A DNA stretch of 5,287 nucleotides. Origin: Candidatus Krumholzibacteriia bacterium. Lineage in GTDB: Bacteria > Krumholzibacteriota > Krumholzibacteriia > LZORAL124-64-63. Both the position numbers and the translations under genes were made by a program. The notes under the pieces were generated by a model, which ran no database searches, was not told the origin of the DNA, and saw only the letters and a program-made list of their open reading frames with translations. The stretch lies in assembly GCA_028718575.1 (NCBI GenBank), contig JAQULN010000239.1, positions 1 to 5,287 on the forward strand, given 5' to 3'. Positions 1-5,215 of this stretch are shown piece after piece; within the stretch, counting starts at the first letter, position 1, and the number at the start of each line of letters is the position of its first letter.

Positions 1-104
1 ATTACTGTCGCACCGATATTGCCCCACGGTACAAGTGGATAGGCCCATTCCGTTTTTGAGAATGGCCAGAACAAAGGAACTCCCCAAGTCTGCAAGTTCT
101 TACC
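1..104 (-). pseudogene. C-terminal fragment of a YdjM/DUF457-type metal-dependent membrane hydrolase, interrupted by the transposon
   Basis: Read on the minus strand from 104 down to 3, the frame is open for 34 codons. It contains LQTWGVPLFWPF, then a Tyr-Pro-Leu-Val-Pro stretch and WGNIGATV. This resembles the segment after the active-site His/Asp region in YdjM/YbcI-like (DUF457) integral membrane hydrolases, where 'D-x-L-T-x-x-G-V-P-L-L-W-P' is followed by a 'L-P-x-L-V-P' stretch. That comparison is from memory, not a search. The expected upstream aspartate is missing: the resemblance fades at about codon 3 of the fragment, right where the transposon end begins. So the gene appears to be cut by the element. 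The fragment continues off the left edge of the window. Base composition is visibly less GC-rich than in the element, as expected for a different origin. The N-terminal half does not appear on the other side of the element. Only 34 residues are visible, so the family call is tentative. Confidence 0.42.
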
Positions 105-106
105 GT

Positions 107-150
107 TGCTGCTCAGATAAATTACCGGGGCGGGGCTCATATAAATGTCC
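107..150. repeat. Left transposon end: two repeat units 24 bp apart
   Basis: The outer unit TGCTGCTCAGATAAATTACC (107-126) begins with TG. An inner unit GCTCATATAAATGTCC lies at 135-150. The shared 16-bp core starts are at 111 and 135, a 24-bp period. Both units match the right-end units in inverted orientation, 17 of 20 for the outer pair and 13 of 16 for the inner pair. These are probably IstA binding sites. A partial further match (GCTCAC at 157) is too weak to count. Confidence 0.8.
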
Positions 151-260
151 GTGTCGGCTCACAGCGTGTGGCGCAACAGGGGCGTGGACGGCGACCGTGA
201 TTTGAGCCGTTTCGCCGGCCGGTGGGGCAGGTGGCTGGCGGTTTTCGGATGAGGGGGCTG

Positions 261-1142
261 CTAACGGTCGGCCGCAAGGGCGTCGTTCCAGTCATGGGCA
301 GGGGGCCGTAGGCGGCGGATGGATGGGTGGAGGGCCATCATGCGGGCGGCTGCAGCGTCGCCGGGGTCGTCGGCGTCGAAGCCGCAGTAGAGTTCGAAGC
401 CGCGGGCGAGCAAGCCAGGCAGCCAGGGAGGATCGCTACGAACGCCAGCCGTGGAGATACAGATACGCTGGGGGGAGAGCTGGAAGCAGCTTATCGCGTC
501 GATGGCGGATTCGCAGAGGACGACTTCCCGGAAGCCCTGGACGCCGATCCAGAAGTAGCCCAAGTCCTTGCGGGTGCCGGGGGCCAGTCCGCGCCAAGTC
601 CGCGGCCCGGTGCCGCGCAGTTCGGCGCCGACGGGGTGTTGGGCCTTTCCGGCCACCAGCAGGAAGACCGCGTTGCCGTGGCTGTCGGCGTACAATTTGC
701 CGGAATGAATGAGCGTTTCGATGAGCGATGGCTCAAGACGGCGGCAGCCCGTGAGATACTGCCGCACACGGTCCAACATGCGATCATCGGGAGTCGGCAG
801 CCGGAGCGTGCGGGATCTTTCACACGTCGCAGGAGTTGCGGCTTCACGGCCGGCAGCACGCGCTGTGGTCGGAGGGCCGGCCGTCAAGTGCTGCTGGAGC
901 CATGCCACCGCCGTGCGGAAGTCGACGCCGGCCAGGTGCATGACCAAGTCGATCGCTCCGCCGCCGCCTTGGCCCCGGCGCCAGTTGATGAACTTCGGTC
1001 CCGAGACCGACAGCGGGCCTTGTTCGGTGTGCCATTTGCGCCGGTCGCGCCGATCACGCACCGCGCCGCGGGCCAACAGCACGTTTTCCAGCGGCAGCGT
1101 TCGGACGACGTCGGCGCGACGGCGAAGATCGTCGAAGTTCAT
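261..1142 (-). CDS. DUF3991/TOPRIM primase-like protein
   Basis: A 293-residue protein related to the DnaG-type primase fold, of a kind usually found on mobile DNA. Residues about 1-86 resemble the CHC2-like N-terminal module (KWHT near 37, then KFINWRRGQGGGGAIDLVMHL at 50-70), but the zinc-ligand cysteines of true DnaG are absent. Residues about 121-200 resemble DUF3991 (VRQYL, then GNAVF and RGTGPRTW). The C-terminus is a TOPRIM domain: the motif VVLCESAIDA with Glu211, the acidic cluster GFDADD with Asp256 and Asp258, and a terminal HDWNDAL motif typical of Toprim_2/3. These acidic residues coordinate metal in the family, so the nucleotidyl-transfer or nuclease chemistry could be intact. 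The start is the ATG whose ATGA overlaps the istB stop codon by 4 bp, a sign of translational coupling. The frame stays open further upstream into istB, but that part is a shadow. Inferred role: a replication-linked step of transposition or maintenance; no direct evidence. No helicase or polymerase domain is present. Confidence 0.85.
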   Translation of the reverse strand: MNFDDLRRRADVVRTLPLENVLLARGAVRDRRDRRKWHTEQGPLSVSGPKFINWRRGQGGGGAIDLVMHLAGVDFRTAVAWLQQHLTAGPPTTARAAGREAATPATCERSRTLRLPTPDDRMLDRVRQYLTGCRRLEPSLIETLIHSGKLYADSHGNAVFLLVAGKAQHPVGAELRGTGPRTWRGLAPGTRKDLGYFWIGVQGFREVVLCESAIDAISCFQLSPQRICISTAGVRSDPPWLPGLLARGFELYCGFDADDPGDAAAARMMALHPSIRRLRPPAHDWNDALAADR

Positions 1143-1894
1143 TGCCCATCGCCTTCTCCGCTCGTGTCGAGTTTGTCGCGCAGGCTCCGGCAGTCCTTCA
1201 TGTTGATCGTGTGGCAAGTCTCCGTCAGCCGGTCCAACAGCGCGCCGGTCAAGTGGTCGTTCTTCAACAGCTTGCGCCAGTCGCCGAAACCCAGGTTCGA
1301 CGTGATGATCGTGGTCTTCGTCTTGTGCCGCTTCTGCATCAGCGTGAAGAACAGCTCGACGTGGGCCGGCTCGATCTCGACGTACCCGATTTCGTCGATC
1401 ACCAGGCAATCGTAGCGCGCGTACTTGCGGAGAACCCTCTGTTGCGAGTGGTCGGCCAGCGAGGCGTAGAGTTCGGCCAACAGCTCGGGGAAGCTGACGA
1501 AATGGCCGCGATATTCCCGGTCCAACGCTTGCAGCAAGAAGCCGGTGGCCAGACCGCTCTTGCCACAGCCGGTCGGGCCCAGCCAGACGAGATCCCGATT
1601 CTTCGTCATGTACTCGAAGCTGTCGTACAGCGTCATGACGCGCTGCCGATCCAGTTTCGGCTGGCGGTCGAAGGGGAAGGTCTCGATCTCCAGCATCTCC
1701 GGGATGTTGGCCCGCCTGCGGCGCAGCAGCCGGGCGCGCTCCTTTTTGGCGCGGTATTCCGCCTCGATTACGTGCCGCAGCAGCCGCTCGTGCGAATAGC
1801 ATTCTTGCCGGGCCTCGGCCAGGAACTCGTCCCAACGGGTCGCCACGCCCCCAAGGCGGAGATACTTCAACATCGTCTTCAACGTTTCATCCAT
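1139..1894 (-). CDS. istB: IstB, AAA+ ATPase transposition helper
   Basis: A 251-residue protein of standard IstB length. IstB is a DnaC-like AAA+ ATPase that assembles on target DNA and delivers it to the IstA transposase. Visible motifs: Walker A GPTGCGKS at 106-113 (Lys112), Walker B CLVIDEIGY around 163-171 (Asp167-Glu168), sensor I TIITSN ending at Asn200, and the family-typical ALLDRL near 218-223. The N-terminal helical part (MDETLKTMLKYLRLGG) fits IstB openings. The frame extends 19 codons further upstream, but I chose the ATG at 1894 because IstB homologues start like this, AGGA lies 5 bases before it, and it overlaps the istA stop by 8 bp in the usual coupled arrangement. The tail after residue 240 (DTSGEGDGQ) looks unstructured. 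All ATPase residues look intact, so the protein is probably functional. Confidence 0.95.
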   Translation of the reverse strand: MDETLKTMLKYLRLGGVATRWDEFLAEARQECYSHERLLRHVIEAEYRAKKERARLLRRRRANIPEMLEIETFPFDRQPKLDRQRVMTLYDSFEYMTKNRDLVWLGPTGCGKSGLATGFLLQALDREYRGHFVSFPELLAELYASLADHSQQRVLRKYARYDCLVIDEIGYVEIEPAHVELFFTLMQKRHKTKTTIITSNLGFGDWRKLLKNDHLTGALLDRLTETCHTINMKDCRSLRDKLDTSGEGDGQ

Positions 1895-3419
1895 CGTGGT
1901 CCTCGCTTTCTGGTTTGTCGATTGCGTCATCTTGCCCCAGTGTTTCGTCATAAACGGACAAGTCCGGCTCGTCGGTCAAAAAACCCTCCTGGTAGGCCGG
2001 ACGCTGGCGGAAGCTTTCATCCACGTCGACGTACGACAGCGGTTGCTGTCCCTGGCTCATGCAGAGCCACGCGATGCGCCGCAGCGTTTCCAGTTGCACC
2101 ACGCGATAGCGCAGCGCGCGGGCAACAGTCTCAACGAATACGGCCGGCGTTACCTGACGCGAGAGTGCGAACAGCTCGCGGAGGAAGCGATGACGCTGGA
2201 CGCCGAGCGTCTGCAAGGCGTAATCCACGTAGGCCGCCGCCTCCGGCCCCAGGGCACGCAGTCGCTGTTCCTCTTGCCGGGAACCGTGCTTGCCATGCCG
2301 CGGCTGGTATCGCGGCGGCGGCTGCCCTTCGGGACTGATCCGCGCGTTCTTCACGCCGTCGGCCGGCAGCGGGTATTCGACGATGCAGGTCCGCTGACGA
2401 TAGATCTTCAAGCGGTCGGCGTATCGCAGCACCTTGACCGTCTCCAATCGGCTCCCCGGGATCCAGTAGTGATTGCCCTCGAAGGGAATGTATCCGTATT
2501 TGTCGGTGTCGCGCTTCACGGAGAGGTACGGCGCGGGCAGGTGGGCCGACAATCTTGTCAGGTAGCTGCATTCGTGCTCGAACGCCTTGGCGGGAATCAA
2601 GCGTGTCTTGCTCGCCGGGCGATGCTCCATGCGGACCGTGGCCCACTCGAACGCCTGCCGATTGAGATCCTCCAGGTTCTCGAAGCTCCGGCCCGGCAGG
2701 AAGCTGGTCTCCACCGTCCGAAAACTCCGCTCCTCGCCGGCCTTTCGATTGGGGTGACGAATCTCATGGCAGATGAAATGGAAGCCGTAGCGCCCGGCGA
2801 AGACGGCCATCTCCGGCACGATCACCGCCAACCGCCCGCTGCCGCGCAGACGCGCCAAGTTGGTGTTGTCGATCACGCACTGCCGGGCCGAATAACCCCA
2901 GAACATCAACGCCTCATGAAAAAAACACTTCATGGCAAAGCGGTTGAACGCGCGGTAGAACTTCAAGTACCGCCGCTTGGAGTAACGCAGGTACAAGAGA
3001 CTGGCGATGACCCGCGTCGGCTTGCCCGACAGCTTTACCTTGTAAACGCTGGTGTCGTGCTGCATCTCGACGCCCGGCTCGTCGGGCACGCGATCGCAGC
3101 GGGCGTTGCGGACCTTGCCCAATTCCAGTTCGCGCACCAGGCGCGTCAACGTGGAATAGCTGACCTCGATCCCTTCTTCCTCGACCAGCTTCTCGTGCAC
3201 TCGCTGCACCCAGCCGCCGCACTGTTGATAAAGACGACGGAGCAGATCCGCGTCGATCTCGATCTTGTCCTTCCGCACCGTCTGGGGCACGGCGCCCTGC
3301 TGGCGGATGATCGTCCGCACCGTCCGGTCGCTGACGTGGAATTGCCGGGCGATCTCGCCCTGCGGCGTCCCGGCCAAATGCAATTGGTAGATGGCGCTAC
3401 GCCTGTCCGGTTCGATCAT
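1887..3419 (-). CDS. istA: IstA, IS21-family DDE transposase
   Basis: A 510-residue transposase, a normal length for IstA. It should bind the terminal repeats and catalyse cleavage and strand transfer through a retroviral-integrase-like core. An N-terminal helix-turn-helix spans about residues 12-42 (AGTPQGEIARQFHVSDRTVR). The catalytic triad is readable: Asp122 in MQHDTS, Asp184 in VIDNTN, and Glu230 in GEERSF, followed by FLPGRSFENLEDLN, a strong IstA signature. Spacings are 62 and 46 residues. The C-terminal half contains the YGYIPFEGNHYWIPG region expected for the Mu transposase-like beta domain. The usual 'KGKVERSF' before the Glu reads KAGEERSF, which is within family variation. The ATG at 3419 is preferred over a TTG at 3443 because AGGGAG lies just before it. 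The start overlaps the end of the parB-like gene by 23 bp and the stop overlaps istB by 8 bp. No frameshift or internal stop is present. Confidence 0.95.
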   Translation of the reverse strand: MIEPDRRSAIYQLHLAGTPQGEIARQFHVSDRTVRTIIRQQGAVPQTVRKDKIEIDADLLRRLYQQCGGWVQRVHEKLVEEEGIEVSYSTLTRLVRELELGKVRNARCDRVPDEPGVEMQHDTSVYKVKLSGKPTRVIASLLYLRYSKRRYLKFYRAFNRFAMKCFFHEALMFWGYSARQCVIDNTNLARLRGSGRLAVIVPEMAVFAGRYGFHFICHEIRHPNRKAGEERSFRTVETSFLPGRSFENLEDLNRQAFEWATVRMEHRPASKTRLIPAKAFEHECSYLTRLSAHLPAPYLSVKRDTDKYGYIPFEGNHYWIPGSRLETVKVLRYADRLKIYRQRTCIVEYPLPADGVKNARISPEGQPPPRYQPRHGKHGSRQEEQRLRALGPEAAAYVDYALQTLGVQRHRFLRELFALSRQVTPAVFVETVARALRYRVVQLETLRRIAWLCMSQGQQPLSYVDVDESFRQRPAYQEGFLTDEPDLSVYDETLGQDDAIDKPESEDHDG

Positions 3420-4299
3420 AAAACTCCCTGATCCTTTCACCAAAAGGTTCCCACGCGCCCAGCAGACCGGCGCAAAGCAGGTTGGCCTGGGCGTAGAAAG
3501 CCCGGCTCTTCAGTCGCGGATCTTGGCACTTGGCCATCACCCGCTCGATCGCGTGACGCAAGATTTGCAATTCCTTCAGCAACGCCCGCTCCAACGCGCT
3601 GCAATCTTCCCGATCTTTCGGCACGCCTTTCAACTGATCGAGCGACCACGTCAGTTTGCCCCCTTCGATCGCCTCGCGCAGCAACGCCGGCCCCCGGAAG
3701 TACGCATGGGCCAACAACTCGATGTCCCGCACGCTCAGCCGCCGGCCGGCCGCGGCGCGGACGAACCGCTCGGTCTCCGCCCGTCGGTCCGCATCGTTCA
3801 TGCGCATGAACGGCCGCAACGTGTACATGTAGGAATAGACCGGAAAGGCCCCGCGGAAGAGAATCTTTTCAGTCGCGGGGCTCATCTCTTCCAACAGACG
3901 CCGCCGCATCGAGACCCAACCCTTGCTGCGAGAAAGCGTCTCGGCCACCTCCGCCATGCTCATGCCGTGAACCGTCACCAGATCGACGACGAATCGGGCC
4001 TGCTCCAGAATGCTCAAGCCCCGGCCCGGCGAAGCCCGCATCAACGTCACAATGCCCGCGGCCTCCTCCTCGCCCAACGATAGGTAGGGAACGCTGCCAA
4101 TCCCCAACTTCCTGGCGCAACGACAACGCTTGAAACCGTTGAGCAACAAACGCGCGTCGGCGGTGTCCACGCCTTCCAGCGGCTCTTCGATGCCCCGCTC
4201 GGCGATCGACGCCAACAAGCGCGCTTCCCGGGCGGCGTCCCGCTGGCGATGCCCTTCATACCGCAGGTCCAAACTCGAAAGTTCCACGATTTCACGCAT
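3397..4299 (-). CDS. ParB/RepB-like DNA-binding protein carried by the transposon
   Basis: A 300-residue protein with a ParB/Spo0J-type layout. Residues about 1-80 form a ParB N-terminal-like domain, with LLLNGFKRCRCARKLGIGSVPY (51-72) in the place of the 'GERRWRA...G...VP' box. A segment ASPGRGLSILEQA (89-101) sits where classical ParB has the 'ENxQRxxLxPxEEA' CTP-contact motif. A helix-turn-helix follows at about 112-135 (MSMAEVAETLSRSKGWVSMR). The C-terminal half (about 145-300) is helical and not recognised. Classical ParB proteins bind parS sites as CTP-dependent clamps and partner with a ParA ATPase. No parA is present here, and both CTP motifs depart from consensus, so partition is not assured. 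Its position between the Cys-rich gene (10-bp gap) and istA (23-bp overlap) suggests a role in the element's own movement, regulation or maintenance. The ATG at 4299 has GAGAG about 8 bases upstream. Codons 141-164 are duplicated in inverted orientation at 5216-5287. Confidence 0.85.
   Translation of the reverse strand: MREIVELSSLDLRYEGHRQRDAAREARLLASIAERGIEEPLEGVDTADARLLLNGFKRCRCARKLGIGSVPYLSLGEEEAAGIVTLMRASPGRGLSILEQARFVVDLVTVHGMSMAEVAETLSRSKGWVSMRRRLLEEMSPATEKILFRGAFPVYSYMYTLRPFMRMNDADRRAETERFVRAAAGRRLSVRDIELLAHAYFRGPALLREAIEGGKLTWSLDQLKGVPKDREDCSALERALLKELQILRHAIERVMAKCQDPRLKSRAFYAQANLLCAGLLGAWEPFGERIREFYDRTGQA
3424..3429 (-). promoter_or_regulatory. Ribosome binding site of istA, inside the parB-like gene
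   Basis: AGGGAG on the minus strand, four bases before the ATG at 3419. It supports that ATG over the in-frame TTG at 3443. It lies within the last codons of the parB-like gene, so ribosomes finishing that gene would pass over it, which favours coupled translation. Confidence 0.6.
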
Positions 4300-4309
4300 C
4301 GAACGCTCT

Positions 4310-5047
4310 CTACGGCGGATGTTTGTTTAAGAAATCGAGAGCGTAATCAATCTTCTTACGCGCGCCGATGCTGTGTTGTCTCATTGCCTGCCGAAGCAGG
4401 CGAAGGACTTCATCGCAACGGAGTTCGACGCCTTCAATCAGGCTCACGACCATTCGCACGTAGGGCAACATCGGCGCGGTTGCCAAGCTCGACTCGTCGA
4501 GCGTAATTCCTTCCAATCGCAATTCGATGGGCGGCGCGTCGTTGGTGGGCGCCAGCGGCGATGGGGCCTGTGGGTTGAGATCGGGCGATCGGCGACGGCG
4601 GAAATTGAGACGCTTCTTCCTGTATCTCCCGACGGCCGTCTGGTAGTACGCGGTGCTTCGCTGAGTGGAACGCTGTCGGCGGTGGTGTTGGCGACAGCCG
4701 AACGGACAACGCAGATCCCGCCGGCGGGCGTTTCGGGGATGCGTGAAAAAGCGAATCCCGCAGTGCCGACAGTAGACGGCGCAGTCCCGAAGCTCAGGAT
4801 GGGCCCGTAACACCGAGTCGAACGCCGTCTGATACTGCCGGATGAGCGGTTTGGCGCGGTCGTCCTGGTGCCAATCCACGCGAAACGAGAAAAACTTCTC
4901 GACAGCTATGGCAAAAAAGCAAGGTTCTCGGTTATGATGCTGAGCGTAGTCACACCCTCGTCCTACCTTCTCGACGCGAATGCTTCGAGAGGTGGAACGA
5001 GGTTTTTTTATGCACACCCGCCAAGAACGGGCAAGGACCGTCGACAC
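4310..5047 (-). CDS. Unrecognised Cys-rich, probably zinc-binding protein; first gene of the operon
   Basis: I do not recognise this family. Up to 245 residues are encoded from a GTG at 5047, but that start is doubtful. The first 48 or so codons run through a strong stem-loop and have no clear ribosome site, and the protein-like sequence seems to begin at about residue 49 (VEKFFSFRVDWHQDDRAKPL). The GTG at 4879 is an alternative, and no in-frame ATG is available. Residues 92-118 contain CRHCGIRFF...LRCPFGC, a CxxC plus CxxxC pair like a zinc ribbon. A very basic stretch (about 109-153, many Arg plus RYRKKRLNFRRRR) could bind nucleic acid. A Pro/Ala-rich linker (155-173) leads to a helical C-terminus (IEGVELRCDEVLRLLRQAM). 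The stop is 10 bp before the parB-like start, so the gene is clearly in the operon. Possible roles are recognition of target DNA or element ends, or regulation; this is inference. A weak promoter-like pair (TTGCCC, 16 bp, CATAAA) lies at 5034-5007 on this strand. Confidence 0.7.
   Translation of the reverse strand: MSTVLARSWRVCIKKPRSTSRSIRVEKVGRGCDYAQHHNREPCFFAIAVEKFFSFRVDWHQDDRAKPLIRQYQTAFDSVLRAHPELRDCAVYCRHCGIRFFTHPRNARRRDLRCPFGCRQHHRRQRSTQRSTAYYQTAVGRYRKKRLNFRRRRSPDLNPQAPSPLAPTNDAPPIELRLEGITLDESSLATAPMLPYVRMVVSLIEGVELRCDEVLRLLRQAMRQHSIGARKKIDYALDFLNKHPP
4956..5009 (+). terminator. Intrinsic terminator-like hairpin facing the plus strand
   Basis: The left arm (4956-4974) and right arm (4985-5002) pair over about 18 positions, with one mismatch, one bulged T and one G-U pair. 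They enclose a 10-base loop, and seven Ts (5003-5009) follow. This is a textbook rho-independent terminator for a plus-strand transcript, yet no plus-strand gene precedes it. On the minus strand the same hairpin would sit in the leader or first codons of the Cys-rich gene, without a following T-run. It could stop antisense transcription or end a small antisense RNA. Confidence 0.65.
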
Positions 5048-5128
5048 AAACAGTCCGTCGCCTATCGTTCACCCAGGCCGTTCATTCTTCCGAGTCAACG
5101 CAGACTCACTGCGCGTCCCATTCTGAGA

Positions 5129-5167
5129 CTACTTGGAAAGAATGAATCTATTCTTCTTTCCAAGTAG
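5129..5167. repeat. Perfect 14-bp inverted repeat with 11-bp spacer
   Basis: CTACTTGGAAAGAA at 5129-5142 is exactly repeated as its reverse complement at 5154-5167, around an 11-base spacer. It lies one base inside the right terminal repeats and upstream of the operon. No T-run follows on either strand, so it is not a typical terminator. It could be an operator or binding site for the ParB-like protein or IstA, or an RNA hairpin that shields the operon from outside transcription. Confidence 0.75.
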
Positions 5168-5168
5168 C

Positions 5169-5212
5169 GGAAATTTAGCTGAGCAGAGGTGGGGAAATTT
5201 AGCTGAGCGGCA
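5169..5212. repeat. Right transposon end: two identical repeat units 24 bp apart
   Basis: GGAAATTTAGCTGAGC occurs at 5169-5184 and again, identically, at 5193-5208. The outer copy continues to GGCA, giving the CA terminus at 5212. In reverse complement the outer unit matches the left end at 17 of 20 positions, and the spacing is the same at both ends. These are probably transposase binding sites. Confidence 0.82.
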
Positions 5213-5215
5213 ACG

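Larger units (their letters stand above)
107..5212 (-). mobile_element. Complete IS21-family transposon carrying five genes
   Basis: The element is defined by adjacent istA and istB genes inside matched terminal inverted repeats with TG...CA ends. The outer 20 bp at the left (107-126) and right (5212-5193, reverse complement) agree at 17 positions. Each end carries a second related copy exactly 24 bp further in. Multiple short repeats at each end are a known trait of the IS21 family. Typical IS21 elements are about 2-2.5 kb with istA and istB only; this one is about 5.1 kb and adds a Cys-rich protein, a ParB-like protein and a DUF3991/TOPRIM protein in the same tight operon. No short target-site duplication is seen: the bases outside the left end (ACCGT) and right end (ACGCC) differ. 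That fits the evidence that the two flanks come from different places. The stretch 151-260, between the last stop codon and the left repeats, holds no gene or clear terminator that I can see. The exact ends could be off by about 3 bp, because the similarity extends outward to 104 and 5215. Confidence 0.8.

Noticed and set aside
2..205. Plus-strand open frame across the left flank and left transposon end
   Set aside because: It crosses the element boundary without a break in sense, has no recognisable motif, and competes with a better minus-strand match in 3-104.
151..260. Possible terminator after the last gene of the operon
   Set aside because: The region is GC-rich with a short CCGGCCGG palindrome, but no stem is followed by a T-run on the minus strand.
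327..1415. Plus-strand open frame of about 362 codons opposite the TOPRIM gene
   Set aside because: It spans two minus-strand genes with convincing motifs and overlap geometry, and no domain is visible in it.
1143..1835. Upstream in-frame extension of the TOPRIM gene through istB (524 codons in total)
   Set aside because: The extension is an Arg/Ala/Gly-rich frame-shadow of istB. The ATG at 1142 with a 4-bp overlap of the istB stop is the natural start.
1142..2338. Plus-strand open frame of about 398 codons opposite istB and the end of istA
   Set aside because: Antisense shadow. Its product is a mix of Arg/Ala/Pro/Gln-rich low-information sequence, while the minus strand encodes intact IstB motifs.
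1896..3431. Plus-strand open frame of about 511 codons opposite istA
   Set aside because: It lies exactly antisense to a clear transposase, has no recognisable domain, and is the usual by-product of GC-rich coding sequence with few stop codons.
4373..4810. Plus-strand open frame that might be served by the terminator at 4956-5009
   Set aside because: It is antisense to the Cys-rich gene, has no ribosome site or domain that I can see, and ends about 150 bp before the hairpin.
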